Below, piece by piece: positions 24,363 to 37,100 of a stretch of 64,000 nucleotides of DNA. The position numbers and the translations under genes were made by a program. The notes beneath the pieces are model-generated. The model was not told where the DNA came from. It saw only the letters and a program-made list of their open reading frames with translations, and did not search any database. Source of the stretch: Sisyra terminalis (Eukaryota > Arthropoda > Insecta > Neuroptera > Sisyridae). Location of the stretch: NCBI GenBank assembly GCA_958496175.1, contig OY292276.1, forward strand, positions 61,765,080 through 61,829,079, written 5' to 3'. Numbering within the stretch: position 1 is the first letter of the stretch; every line of letters begins with the position of its first letter.

Positions 24363-25190
24363 CGCCGGCAAAACACCGACTTTCGCTGGCTACAGTAAAA
24401 CCCAAATGCCTCTCATTAGTAACCCAATCACGTTGCATACATATGTCTCAAGTGTCTTTCCCACTAAAAATTCTAGATTTTTCCTCACATCTAAGCAACT
24501 GTTCCATTTCTTCTCTCTTTTTCTCTTCCTCTCTTTCTCTCTCAATCTCTCAAAAAAAAAATGAGTTCAAAATTTAGTAATAGGCCTCAATCTCCCGATG
24601 ATACATGTTGATATTTTAATTGTTTTTTTTTTTATTGTTGGCGTTGTTCTTTTGTTTTCTTGCGAGAAAACAAAAATCTATTTAATAATACACACCAACG
24701 ATAAATACAATAGAAGAGATATTATGACGTGTTTGAAAGGAAAACCATTACTTAGTAAAAAATATTCAATTCTCACCAGATTCTTTAGGTCTTTGCTAAA
24801 ATTTAATGTAGAAAGAATAAAACAAAACAACCTCGACTAGATGGAATGGACGTCTTAGGCATCTTAGTTCTTTTATACAAGAGATATCTACCAACAGTCA
24901 ATGCAATCTTGATCGCTTGAAAATGCTCGAGTTTTATTAAGTGCTCCATTTGGTGTTCCGTTATGATAATGTTATTAAGAGAAACCAAAAAAAAAAAAAA
25001 AAAAAGAAATTTTCTGTTATTCTCGTAAATACCTGTTGATGTTAAAAAGAGTTGTTCAAGTAGTTGAATTTTGGCCATATGTCATCGACTTATCGTCATA
25101 ATAACAGGCGAAATATTTCATGTGAAATCAACTACTTAAACTTAAAAATGTTTCCTGCCAATAATTGCAATGCATCTGGTTTCCTATACG
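23056..25190. other. Intergenic/intronic, one long palindrome, no exon found
   Basis: Contains the palindrome 23302-23548 and poly-A runs near 24332-24361 and 24987-25005. If the gene at 25797-27149 continues leftwards, this is intron. I found no exon here. A pyrimidine-rich tract lies near 24510-24550. Confidence 0.45.
23302..23548. repeat. Long imperfect palindrome (snap-back)
   Basis: AGGATCAC at the left faces GTGATCCT at the right. AAATCAGTTTAAACC faces GGTTTAAACTGATTT, and GAGAGCTTGG near the centre faces its counterpart around 23420. The fold would be a hairpin of about 120 bp per arm. Probably a foldback MITE; no target duplication verified. Confidence 0.7.
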
Positions 25191-25191
25191 T

Positions 25192-25509
25192 TAAGATTTT
25201 AGGATTTTCAGATTCGGTTACTATGTAAGTAACTAGTCAAGAGAATTATGCATTATATCACTGATCTGTTGTTTTAAATCAATGGTTCTTATCCAGGATT
25301 CAATCGAACCCTTCGGGTTCGATAAGTCAGTCTCTGAGGTTCGGGGGAGGTCAAAACAAAATACCTATGTTTTGAGCCACTACCGTAAATGAATTTGCTT
25401 ACTAATACTTGTAAGTGATACCATAATTTTTACTCAATTCCCAGCCTTTTCTGCCAAAATCGACAAAAAAAAACTAGTCGAAACAATCACTTACTTTTGC
25501 CGTAGAGTG
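25192..25509 (+). repeat. 318-bp duplication, copy 1 (with extra splice donor)
   Basis: Nearly identical to 25510-25812. Both copies contain TCGAACCC facing GGGTTCGA and a CAGTGATTCTTAATC/CAATGGTTCTTATCC stretch resembling hAT termini. Copy 1 ends with the same AAAA|GTAAGTG donor context (minus strand, about 25487-25500) that forms the real exon border in copy 2, but it lacks the coding sequence beyond. Confidence 0.8.
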
Positions 25510-25812
25510 TAAGATTTTAGGATTTTCAGATTCGGTTACTATGTAAGTAATTAGTCAAGAGAATTATGCATTATATAACTGATCTGTTAAATCAGTGATT
25601 CTTAATCAGGATTCAATCGAACCCGTCGGGTTCGATAAGTCAGTCTCTGAGGTTCGGAGGAGGTCAAAAGAAAATACCTATGTTTTGAGCTACTGCCGTA
25701 AATGAATTGGCTTAATAATACTTGTAATAGATACCACAATTTTTACTTAATTCCTAGCCTTTTCTGCCAAAAAACCGAGTCGAAACAATCACTTACTTTT
25801 GTCGTCGAGTGT
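25510..25812 (+). repeat. 318-bp duplication, copy 2 (overlaps exon border)
   Basis: Direct neighbour of copy 1. Its right end covers the last codons and the 5' splice site of the minus-strand gene whose exon ends at 25797. The duplication therefore included that splice site and intron sequence. Confidence 0.8.
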
Positions 25813-27149
25813 ATTTGCAGAAAGGTGGCAATTCCGGCACGGACTCGATTTTTAACGCCCCGTATCGTCCCTTTGGCACTACGAATGGTAGCCGGAACTT
25901 GGCCATCCAAAAGGTCCTTGTAACCGGCAAAACTTTCATCGTCGTCCGCGTGCTGCGATGGTTGTTTGGTCGAAGCACTTTCAGCACACACACCACCACT
26001 ATCAGCACCACTCGAATCGTTCCGAACTGTTTCGTTCAAATGGAAATTATAGTAACGGTCCGTTTCGTAGAGGTACTTGATCGCCGTACTGGTGTCGGTT
26101 CCGTTCGTTTGCTTCTCCAGCATTTGGCGGTCTTCGTACGTGCTTTCGTCGACTAGGGGTTTGTCGCACGCCGTTACCGAGAGCCGGGCCGTGCGGTCGC
26201 GGATATCTTGCAACAGGCCTTGCGGCATTGATTGATTCAGTGCCGCCATCAATATGCCGCCCTCGTCCGATTTTGACGATCCATTTAGTTCGCTACTGTT
26301 CAACGAATCGCAACTGATATTACTTTCGGCATCGCTTAACTCGTCGTACTTTTCCAATTTTTTGACAATTTCCGTGTTTAAATTTTCATCGGCTTTCTCC
26401 ACCTTTTGGTTTTTCTTTTTCGGCAGAGGCGGTGGCGGTGGCGTGCAATCCAAATCGCTGCACGTGCCACTGTCGAGGGTGTCGCTGGGTGAACATTGGC
26501 CGCTGGACATGAGCGTAGGCGGTGGCGAACATTGAAATCCATTGTAGAAAAAGTACGGGGTGGCATTTGGCCCGGAATTGGGACCAGTACTACGAATCGC
26601 CATGATGGCCGTTCCGTTGGGGATGGGTTTCGTGAAATTTTCCGATGTTATACTCGAGTTTTTTAGCATGTTGGTGTCCTGGATACAAATGCGCACACAT
26701 CGATCGTTTTCGTCGGTCGTTTCGCGGTGACTATCTGCGATGTTCACATCTTGGCCGTGATCTCGATCGAGTAACGGTTCCTCTTGCTGTACTGTCAACT
26801 GTATCGTCGAAATCGACTTGGTTTTCGGCGAATTTTTCGGATTGATTTGAATTTTCACTACGTGGCTGCCGGGATGGCTGGATGGGTCGCCGCTTTCTGG
26901 AGTGGTCAGCTGGAATGTGGCCTCGTCGTTAACTGGAGGAGCACACACGAATACCGTTGCACTTGTGCTCTTGTTGTTCGTGTTTGGATCGCCTGCGGCA
27001 TGCTGTGGTGCATCCAGAGTGGGGACCATTCGGTTAAATGCATTAAGGGACGTCAGCGTTGTGGATCGGGCAACGGCATGGCCGATACGGGTTTTCGGCG
27101 GCAATGCTGGCGGCGGTGTGCAAAGTCGCAACGTCGATGTCAATTCCAT
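25797..27149 (-). CDS. GRXCR-like (CG31559-type) protein, first coding exon
   Basis: This exon encodes 451 residues starting MELTSTLRLCTPPPALPP and ends with an in-phase donor AAAA|GTAAGT. A 5' UTR intron is likely: acceptor TTGAATAG| puts the exon start at 27238, and an untranslated exon ends at 27538. The protein is low-complexity and polar, with proline runs (PPPPPLPKKK near residue 240). Its last 40 residues include AKGTIRGVKNRVRAGIATFL. That segment closely resembles, from memory, the stretch just before the glutaredoxin domain in insect CG31559/GRXCR1-type proteins, which in vertebrates act in stereocilia and actin structures. The glutaredoxin and Cys-rich exons are not visible to the left, so the next intron is long or the gene is incomplete. 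G+C and codon use are clearly coding. I am sure it is an exon and moderately sure of the family. Confidence 0.7.
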
Positions 27150-27537
27150 TTTCGTTGGACGTTCGGCTACCAATCCCAAGAATCAACTTCGTCGACAATC
27201 CGCTCCAACATTTCCAATGACTGGTGTCACATTAAAACCTATTCAAGCAAAACAGTTTCAATTCAATAGTTGTAACCAGAAAAAACAATCACATTTAATC
27301 AAATTTCAAACACACATCCACACTTTTCCAATTGTAAAAAAGAATCACACAAAATCAATTTGTAAAACTCCGTGGGTATTAAACTATTTATTACTGGAGG
27401 AATTTAATGCGATCGAAACACGCTCGACCATATGTCGCGGACTTATCGTGCGAGATTTATTTTTTCGAAAGTTATCAACAACAACAACAACAACCGATGT
27501 GGATGGAGGACGTGAAATGACTTAAGAAATCACTCAC

Positions 27538-27690
27538 CAAAGTCAAGCCGAAACGCTTGAGTCGACAACATTTTATTTTTCCTCCTCTTGCATTTGGTTT
27601 TCTTTGAAATCGTACACAAATACATGCACGCCAGAGTGGCCGCAGAGTAGGAGAAAGACGTTGAGGAACGACCAAGTGTGGGCAAAACGC
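27538..27690 (-). other. Probable 5' UTR exon of GRXCR-like gene
   Basis: On the minus strand, GACTTTG|GTGAGT gives a strong donor at 27538, preceded by a G+C-richer stretch to about 27690. It would pair with acceptor AATAG| at 27239, giving an intron of 299 bp. No TATA box is obvious; the exact transcription start is unknown. Confidence 0.45.
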
Positions 27691-27742
27691 AGTTGTGCCT
27701 CCTCGTGTTTTTAGCGCAACAACCTGCTAACTTGTTACCACT

Positions 27743-28698
27743 TAGCTACACAGCCTTTTCACTCAGCTCCCGACGTCTAATATCGCTAAAATTTTCGATA
27801 TCGAATAAGCAACATTAACATATATATATCCCAAGTATATGCACCTTTATTTCTATGCGACCATGTTCATATGATTTCGACATTGTGCCATTCTATGTTA
27901 TTCCTCCATACTGACTTGCTTCCGTTACGGCCAATATTCCAGAATTTGCCTTTTTTCACGAAATACAACACGGCAATTTGGCTAAAAAAGTATTCCCAAC
28001 AGAAAATAAGTTTATTTGAATTATTTAATACAACTTACCTAATTTATTTTGCAGAAATAACCAAATTTAAATGATTTTCCCGCATGAGCAACATTCCACG
28101 CTGATTTCCATGATTCAACAAACGAATAAACAAATTCAAATCTTCTATTATCGAGGAATAACACAGAGTGACATAATATCGAAATTAAGAATATTCTCGT
28201 ATAGGATGTATATGTCCATTTAGCTACACAGCCTTTTCACTCAGTTCTCGAAGTTTAATGTCGCTAAAATTTTCGATATCGAATAAGCAACGTTAACATA
28301 TATATCCCAAGTATTCACACCTTTATTTCTATGCGACCATGTTCATATGATTTCGACATTGTGTCAATATATGTTATTCCTCCATACCGACTTGCTTCAG
28401 TTACGGCCAATATTCCAGAATTGGCCTTTTTTCACGAAATACAACACGGCAATTTGGCTAAAAAAGTTTTCCCAATTGAAAACAAGTTTATTTGAATAAT
28501 TTAATACAACTTACCCAATTTATTTTGAAGAAATAACCAAATTTTAATGACTTTCCCACATGAGCGACATTCCATGCTGATTTCCATGATTCAACAAACG
28601 AATAAACAAATTCAAATCTTCTATTCAAGTCTATCGAGGAATAACACAGAGTGATATAATATCAAAATTAAGAATATTGTCGTATAGGATGTATATGT
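27743..28698 (+). repeat. Tandem duplication of a 478-bp segment
   Basis: 27743-28220 and 28221-28698 match over their length, both starting TAGCTACACAGCCTTTTCAC and ending near GTATAGGATGTATATG. Differences are scattered. It contains no coding frame of note. It lies just upstream of the minus-strand gene and could duplicate promoter-distal sequence. Confidence 0.85.
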
Positions 28699-29900
28699 TT
28701 ATAAATTAGAACTCATCCTCGAAATTTTGGTTGATTAGTATCATCCTGGCAATTGTTGCACTCCGGTGACTCAATTTTAATTGTTGCATTGTTGTGGATG
28801 ATCTATAAGATAATACAAAATTAATTTTAATCAAATTAATCAAACTTAATTGAATTGTATCGGATTTATATTAAACTTCTAAATGATTAATAATCGATTT
28901 TTCTTGGAAAAAAATCATTAACTTTAACCCGTATCAAGGGCCTAATAAGCCCTTTATTTTCAATAAAAAGATAAACATGGATTGACCAAAAAAATCATAC
29001 AGAATTCTCCATAAAACTTCCATGATTTCCCCAACCACCCCATTTTTTATTTTTGTAGAATCCCATCAAACTTAAAAGTTTTTCCCTTTATTAAGGAATG
29101 TGATTAGGCAATAAATTCTAACGCTTCCGCTTTAATTGAAGCGATAAACCTCAAAGTTTTTCGAAAAGCGATAAATTTGCATTTTAATGCATTTTAATCT
29201 AAAACTTGCCAGTTTTTTTTTTGTAAAGTGTGAGTAGAGATGTAAGTATATAAGTAATATATATTATCGGCTATGTGGTCGATAAGATTGAGATTGTAAC
29301 GGGATTCGAACATGAGAGAGTTTCAAGGTTGTTCGGTCGGAATGTGAAATAATCAAATGTCGCCGATTCGATTCGATACGATACTTAAATGCAAATCAAA
29401 TGTGTGACCTTTGTCGACAATATCGGTTATCGATCAAAACAAGCGAATTTCCCACTCGAATCGCGGTCATTGTTGCAGGGATTTAATGAGGAGTGTTTGA
29501 AACGATTTAGCTAATTTCCTTCATAAAATACATGTTTTATATGAGTTTTATTATCTAATCTAAGATCTATAAGCATATTTCACCATTTCCTGACAATATT
29601 TCAACATTAAAGTTTACAACAATTAAAATCGTAGCTGGAATTCCTCGAATTCTAAAGGGGTTGAATTCAATTATCTGCCTTTATATTTTCAAATTAACTT
29701 AAACTATTTTTATTTGAGCTAATAATAAACAAGGGATAGGTATTCAGATAAATCAATAAAATTTAATTTCTCATTTAAATTATACAATTTTTTTATCAAT
29801 ATAGTTGAAACGGTTGAAAATATATTTCCAATTGTGTTAATGTGTATGCAACCAGCTGTACATATATGTGTATATATTGCCTATCTTATATTTATTTCAT
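28699..29900. other. Intergenic, no gene recognised
   Basis: Slightly more varied composition at 29270-29470 (several TCGATT/CGATA words) but no frame, RNA or repeat identified. Confidence 0.45.
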
Positions 29901-29906
29901 TTAAAT

Positions 29907-31097
29907 AACTTAGAAACTGAGAAAAATATCAAAAACTTTTACAGAGATAAGTTATAGGAAAAAAGTGCTCTAAAAAAAATGTCCTATAAAATTTTCTCAT
30001 AAAATTGATGGTTGTGTCAAAAAATTGAAAAAATATTAAAATTTCTCTTTCGTTCAACTTTGACCTCGAATAACTTTTGAAGGAATAAATATATCAAAAA
30101 CTTGTACGACACCTTTTTTGTAGATCATTCAATTTTCTACAAGAATATACCTTTGTTATTCCGAAATATTGTCACCAACGTGAGCTATAAAATTCCAAAG
30201 TGCAAGAGAATATTGTTGCCATGTTATTTAAATGGAAAATCGAAATTTGCGATCCGGCACCTGTTAATATTAATATTAAGAGTTTAAACTTTCACAGGAA
30301 TTTTTTTTTGCTCATTTCCAACAATATTTTCGATATAATTAAGAAAAAAAAATCATCATTTTTTTAAAAAGGTCTCGTACAAGTTTTTGGTATATTTATT
30401 CCTTCAAAAATTAAAGAAATTTTAATATTTTTTTTAATTTTTTAACGCAAAGATCAATTTTATGAGAAAATTTTATAGGACATTTTTTGTAGAGCACTAT
30501 TTTTCCTATAACTTATCTCTGTTAAAGTTTTTGATATTTTTCACAGGTCCTAAGTTATTTAATTAAAATTAAAAAAATAATTTTAATGTTAAAAATATAC
30601 TAATTCAAGGAATTTTCAGTTTAATGCAAATAACTTAGGATCTGTGAAAAATGTCAAAAACTTTTATAGCGATAAGTTATAGAAAAAAAACTGCTCTACA
30701 AAAAATGTTTTATAAAATTTCCTCATAAAATTGATGGTTGCATCAAAAAATTGAAAAAATATTAAAATTTCTCTTTAATTCAACTTTGAGCTCGAATAAC
30801 TTTTGAAGGAATTAATATATCAAAAACTTGTACGAGACCTTTTTTGTAGATGATTCAATTTTCTACAAGAATATATCTTGATCACTCCGAAATATTGTCC
30901 CCAACGTGAGCTATAAAATTCCAAAGTGCAAGAGAATATTGTTGCCATGTTATTTAAATGGAAAATCGAAATTTGCGATGCGGCCCCTCTTAATATTAAT
31001 AGCTTAAACTTTCGCAGCATTTTTTGTTCTCATTCCCAACAATATTTTCAATGTAATTAAGAAAAAAAAATCATCATTTTTTTTTTAAATCAGTCTA
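29907..31097. repeat. R1 foldback cluster
   Basis: A forward R1 copy (about 29907-30365) is joined to an inverted 5' fragment (about 30374-30560). A spacer and a second forward copy (about 30638-31097) follow. The arrangement inverted-spacer-forward is the same as at 10.03-10.9 kb. Open frames inside are repeat-borne. Confidence 0.8.
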
Positions 31098-31427
31098 GTG
31101 TATATATATTGCCTATCATCATAAGGAGAAGCGTAGTGATTAAAAACCATTCTAAATGAATTAATTATAAATCTTAATATCAAATACTAATCAATCAAAC
31201 CTACAAATTCTGAATACAAATCAAATTTATTTATCAGACGTTTTTATTTATTAATTAAGCTAATTCTATTCAAATTTTAATGACTTTGTCAACATTGATA
31301 ACACATTAATTGTTGATTGCAATTACAATGAGTTTTTACGTTAAAACAGCAAAACTTTTGGAAAGTTTGAAAAAAATTCTTACATGTAATACTTAGAACC
31401 AAATGATGCACACTTTGGGATAAAAGG

Positions 31428-31563
31428 CAAGGTTTATAAAATACACAGGTGACGTATGCAGAAGAAATTCGTACATATCTTCAGACTGATTAAATTTCAA
31501 AATTCTTCGTATGACGTCATTTTTTTTTTCTAATGGAGCAACCTGTGTAATTTACAAACCTTG
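31428..31563 (-). mobile_element. Mutator-like MITE, copy 2, upstream of NCOA5-like gene
   Basis: 136 bp, with CAAGGTTTATAAA at the left and AAACCTTG at the right. A perfect 9-bp duplication GATAAAAGG flanks it (31419-31427, 31564-31572). It lacks about 20 bp near the GCGCCACG region compared with its sisters. It lies about 320 bp before the start codon at 31884 and carries TGACGTCA. Confidence 0.92.
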
Positions 31564-31883
31564 GATAAAAGGCACGAATTATTTTATGTTTAATGCATTT
31601 TATTTTAGTTGCAACCATCTACTAACGCCAAAAAAACTTTTAATTTTCACAATAATAACGTCATGCGTTCAAGTTTAATTGTTTCATATTTTTTGTTGAT
31701 GATCAGCGCCACTTCAATACCGGCATGAACTAAAGTGGTGTAAAACTTGAATAACACGTCCCGTACGGTGGTGCCACCTATCCAACTAACGTAATGTCAA
31801 AAAAACTTATAAATTAAATCTATAATTTCAAACTCAATTAATACTAATTTGCAACAATTACCCGATAAGCGTAACGTACTACA

Positions 31884-33870
31884 ATGTTTAATCGAAACAA
31901 TAGCGGCAATGTCGACAACAATTCGATGTCGTCGACCAGCACAAATTCCCACAACTACGACAAAAACGTGATGAACGACCTGAGTTTGTTAAGTTCGCGA
32001 ATTTATGTGGGAAATCTCGAGAATGGGATAACCGAGGACGATTTACACGACAAATTCAGCACGTTCGGCAACATTTTGGCAATCACTCGTCAACGCAACT
32101 TTGGGTTCATTCAATTCGAGCACGATGACCAGGCACAGAGTGCCATCGAAACGGCCAACGGCACCATGTATAAAGGACGTAAAATTAGCGTAGCCCTAAG
32201 TCGAAAAGTAATTTGCACTCTTAAATTTGGTTGTTGGAAGTTTAATGCTTAATTTTTTGTAGCAAGTGTCGAAAAATAATCCACCAGGTCCACCGAATAT
32301 TGAAAGAAAAGAACCTCCTCCACAGCAGCAACAACAGCAGCAGCAGCAACAGCAACAATCACCACACCAGCAATATCAGCAAAAGGAAAATGCACACAAT
32401 CCGAAACCTAACTTTCAAGGGAATAATTCGAAGTCCAGTTTTCAGGGAAATAATCAAAAACCGAATTTTCAAGCGAAAAAGCAGCGGGGTGGTGCGATAA
32501 ATCGGGGTGGAATGAAACGAAATTCTAAGCCTATGAACATCCCAAATAATAACAGCAACAGTAATAACAATCTTCGAGATCGGTACTGCAAATCTTGTCT
32601 AACTAAATGATAAAAATCAAAAATCTTATAAGTTCTTTTAAGAAAAACCAAGTTGAATAACATTTATATATCTTGTAGGAATACTAAAGGATTGTACCAA
32701 ATGTACTCAAATAACGAAGAACTTTTTAATCTTTAAAACTAAGCTACCAAATTATGAAACCAAATATAATAAGTATGTATTTTAGATCCCCAATGAATCG
32801 TGGAAATTCCAATTTCGAAAATCAAAAATTCAATTTTCCTAATCAAAGACAACAAAACGCCGACCTCAACACATCCCAACTGTCGGTGCAAACACCGTCG
32901 TCATCACAGCGAAACGAATGTGAAATAATTGTCGTTGACAAATCGCTAACGTAAATTATTTTATTATATCATTTTTTTTACAATTTTTTATTAAAATAAT
33001 TCACCAATTTGTAGACAATACGCCGAATTTATCGAGCACCGTCTCAAATCGGTCGGCCTCAACGTCGATCTGCTATTCCCCAACGAAGACGTTCCCATGG
33101 GTCGTGTCCTGGCCAACATATCTAGTCAAGGCTGTCTCTTCGCCGTTCTCGTGACGCCCCAAAACGAGCAACACAACAGCCTCACCCTGTGCATCCTCTA
33201 CGGCCAACCCCAAGAGCATCGCAACATACCCGTCGAAGATGCTCTGCAATTTATCCTGAAAAATTACGAGGCATACATGCGCGGCGATAAACTCAGTCCC
33301 GGATCGCTAAAACCGAGCGTCTTAAGCGACTGGCATCCGGACGCCATTCAAATCCTCCTCAATCTCCTCGCCCAGAATCGCCAACTCACCGTCGTACAAT
33401 ACGACCGCATCATTAAGTATCTGCAAGAACGCCGCGAATTGCAACAAAAAACCGAAATGGGAACCGCGGCGAACACCGAAGTGGAAAATGTCAGTGCCAC
33501 GGCCAACAAACAAGCCACCGAATTACAAAACCGAATTTTGACGATTTTGAACAGTAAAAAACCGGTACAGCCTCCGACGGCGCCGAATCCTTCAGAAGTT
33601 TTAGCAAGTAATCCGTTTTGTAATCAATCAAAACCGTCAATTTCGCAACTATTAGCAAAAACCTCATTTTCCGGCCAATCGTCGACGCAGTCGACTACAG
33701 CGCCGACGAAGACGTCGGCGCCGTTGCTGAACGACCCGTCGGTGCAAAAAGCCTTGGACAGTTTATTACAAGGAGATATTTTAAAAAAAATCGTCACCGA
33801 TTCAAATCCGTTACTCAGTAATGACGACAATATAAGTTCGAGTTATTCGGCAAATATAAGACATTTCTGA
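31884..33870 (+). CDS. Ncoa5: NCOA5/neosin-like RNA-binding coactivator
   Basis: Four exons: 31884-32207, 32263-32582, 32786-32950 and 33015-33870, with introns of 55, 203 and 64 bp. Joined, they give 554 residues with the frame kept throughout. Residues about 39-107 form an RRM with RNP2 IYVGNL (40-45) and RNP1 RNFGFIQF (71-78). A glutamine-rich stretch coded by CAG/CAA follows, then an N/Q/K-rich linker. Exons 3-4 (about 255-360) contain IIVVDKSL, LLFPNEDVPMGRVLANI and LTLCILYGQPQEHRNIP. These are hallmarks of the class II tRNA-synthetase anticodon-binding-like domain of nuclear receptor coactivator 5 and fly neosin. The C-terminus is Ser/Thr-rich. Family members modulate transcription with nuclear receptors. 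The second donor (GTACTG) is weak but the only one that restores the frame. AATAAA at about 33964 can serve for polyadenylation. Confidence 0.9.
32322..32360 (+). repeat. CAG/CAA run coding polyglutamine
   Basis: In-frame CAG/CAA codons in exon 2 of the NCOA5-like gene give about 12 glutamines, with more Q residues after SPH. A likely length-variable site. Confidence 0.9.
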
Positions 33871-34169
33871 TCCACCACATAGTGGGGCTTCGCCCCCAAC
33901 AATTATGATACTAAGATTCCAATTGCTAGATGGTATTTATTACACTATCAACTCATTAAGTTTAAATAAAAATCGGAAAAATTGTAAATTTGTTACAGTC
34001 ATAAGTTTAAAAAGCTGTCCAAAATATTCTAGTTAAGAACTCAAGTTTTATACAATTATTATGATTATATTTATAAATTTTGGCACAAAATTTTGCGAAT
34101 TAATTTCGGTATATTTATTTCCTTGTTGATTTACGTAAGTCATCATCAAACCACTACCAAAAGTCGTAG

Positions 34170-37100
34170 ATGAGTTATGCGTAGAAATTTATGTTTTTCG
34201 TGGGGCGCTTCTGGGGTACGGAATTTATGTACTCTTTTTTGTCTAAATAAAAGCCAAAACTTGTAGACAAATGTCCAAACTAACGTAATAAAAACTTTAA
34301 ACGCTAATTTTTTTTACTAATTAATTAAAAAGATATCATTAAAACTTCAAAATCTGACATATTTTTGAAACAATTTTTTTATAAGGTTCTTTTCATACAT
34401 TTTCTTTATTAATATCAATGAAATTTTTTTAACAATCTATAAAATAGGGATGAAACTAAACAATTAAAAGTTTTTTGTGGCAATTTATTTGGTAACTTCT
34501 TTACAAAAAATAATTTATGTAACCAATTGACAATACGATTAAGGTAAATCATTTTCAGATACTTGTGGCATCGAAAAAAATTGCAATTTCAAAAAAAAAA
34601 TTCTACCAAACTATAGATAAATGTTCCAATTTTAGAAGTAATAACTTTAAAAGGCTAAATTTTTAGTCAATTATTCAGAAAAAAATCTTTAAACTCAACA
34701 GGTGGATGAAGTTTTCCATAATAAATTTTCTTCAATGTTTTAAGTCATTTAAATTATGGAATTTCACTAAAATAAAACTACCAGTTTATAGAAGGATAAT
34801 AAAATCAAACCACTAAAAACTATTTTCGCCAATTCTTTCACTAATTACTTGAAAAAAAAATCATTAACTTGGTAAAGCGATGATACGTTTGTGGGAACTT
34901 TTTTCCTGGTACGTTTACGATCAAAAAAATTACCAATTTCAATAAAAATTTTGTACCAAACTATAGAGAACTGATTGAACTAAGTGAGTAAAGAGTTTTT
35001 AAGGCAAACTTTTCGACCAATTAATTACATAAAAATCGTAAAGCTCAAGAGTTGCACCCACCTTGCGGACAAGTTGTTTTCTGATCATTTTTTCATCAAA
35101 TTGTCTCCCGATTTTGGCGTAAATCCATTGCAAAACGATAAAACTACTCCAATATAAACTTTTTAAGTCATTTAATTAAAATTTATCCCAACAAAACTAA
35201 CACTAAAGCCGAAAAAAATTTGGTCCCCTAAAAGGACGCCATCAAATTTGAATAGTTTCCACTAGTCCACTGGTCCAATTAATTGTACTAAGTGGCAATA
35301 AAATTTAAAAAAAAACATTTCGATTATCATTTTAAATGATTTCCACAACAATTTCAATAGTTTTTCACATAAAACACGTAATTTTTAAAACTTTATTAAT
35401 TCAATATAACAATGACGCTCTATGAAACAATTGAACATCGAGAAATTGACACAAGTGCCAACACATGCGCATATGAACAAAAAGTTACTGACGAAATTTA
35501 AAATTTAAATTTTCTTCTCTGATGTTTAAATATCTCAATTATAATCCTCGTTGCTTATCTTTTATTTCATAAAATTCATATTTCATATTTATCCGTTATC
35601 ATTTTCTGTATTTTCTAAAAAAAATCGAATTTGAACGTGTTGAATATGGATATGGCGTATAGGCAAGCAATTTACACAAATGTACAGAAATTGCATATAC
35701 TAAACATGTTAAGATAAACATTGGAGAGATGTAAGGAATTTACTAACCACCTCAAAAGTGCGTTTATAAACAATTCATTTTTGAATCATCCAGCTCTTAC
35801 ATCAAAATTTCCTTAGGAAAAAAAGGACTGATATTATTCAATCTTCAAGACAAGCCCATATGACAATTTTTACTACCATAGCCCTAAAAGAATTTTGCAT
35901 AGACATTGATGTGTTTTTTGTTGGAACCTTCTTGCGTTCGGAAATTATGTATTTTTTTTTAAATAAAATCAATATCATATAGACAATTGTCCAAACTAAC
36001 GTAAAAGAAATTTTTAATACCATCTTTTTATTAATTAATCGAAAAGATACCATTAAACTCCAAAATTTTACATATTTTCCAAACAATTGTTTCCTAGTCT
36101 TCTTTTAATACATTTTTTTTGTAAATATCAATGAATTTTTTTTAACAATCTCTAAAATAACAATCAAACTAAACAATTAAGAACTTTTTGGGGCCTTTTA
36201 TTTGGTGATTTCTTTACAAAAAATCCTTTATGTAACCAATTGACGATACAATTGAGATAAATCATTTTCAGATACTTGTGGCATCAAAACATATTGTAAT
36301 TTAAAAAAAAAAATTCTATCAAACTATAGATAAATGTTCCAATTTTAGAAGTAACAACTTTAAAAGGCTAAATTTTTGGTCAATTATTGAGAAAAAAATC
36401 TTTAAACTCAACAGGTGGATGCAGTTTTCCATAACCAATTTTCTTCAATGGTTTTCGTCATTTAAATTATAGAATTGCACTAAAATAAAACTACCAGTTT
36501 ATAGAAGGATAACCAAATTAAAGCACTAAAAACTTTTTTCGGCAATTCTTTCACTAATTACTTTAAAAAAAATCATTAACTTTGTAAAACGATGATACGT
36601 TTGTGGGAACTTTTTTCCATATACGTTTACGATCAAAAAAATTACCACTTTCAATAGAAATTTTGTACCAAACTATAGAGAAATGATTGAATTAAGTGAG
36701 TAAAGAGTTTTTACGGCAAAATTTTCGACCAATTAATTACAAAAAAATCGTAAAACTCAAGAGTTGCACCCACCTGGCGGACAAGTTATTTTCTGACCAC
36801 TTTTTCACCAAATTGCCTCCCGATTTTGGCGCAAATCCATTGCAAAACGATAAAACTAATCCCATACAAACTTTTTAAGTGATTTAATTAAAATTTACTC
36901 CAACAAAAATAGCACAGAACCCGAAAAAAGTTTTGTCGACTTAAAGCACGCGGTGAGATTTAAATAGTTTCCACTAGTCCTCTGGTCCAATAAATTGTAC
37001 TAAGTGGCAATGAAATTTAAAAAAAAACATTTTGGTTATCATTTGAAATGATTTCCACAACAATTTCAATACTTTTTCACATTAACACGAAACTTTTAAA

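Noticed and set aside
24183..24577. Frames with long phenylalanine or lysine runs
   Set aside because: They arise from a poly-A/T run near 24332-24361 and carry no domain.
25305..25335. tRNA-like GGGTTCGA stem in the 318-bp duplication
   Set aside because: No anticodon arm, acceptor stem or CCA context; it is a simple inverted repeat within a probable hAT fragment.
26784..27525. Plus-strand open frames of 161 and 207 codons opposite the GRXCR-like exon
   Set aside because: They are antisense to a better-supported coding exon with a clean splice donor; the frames show low-complexity translation and no domain.
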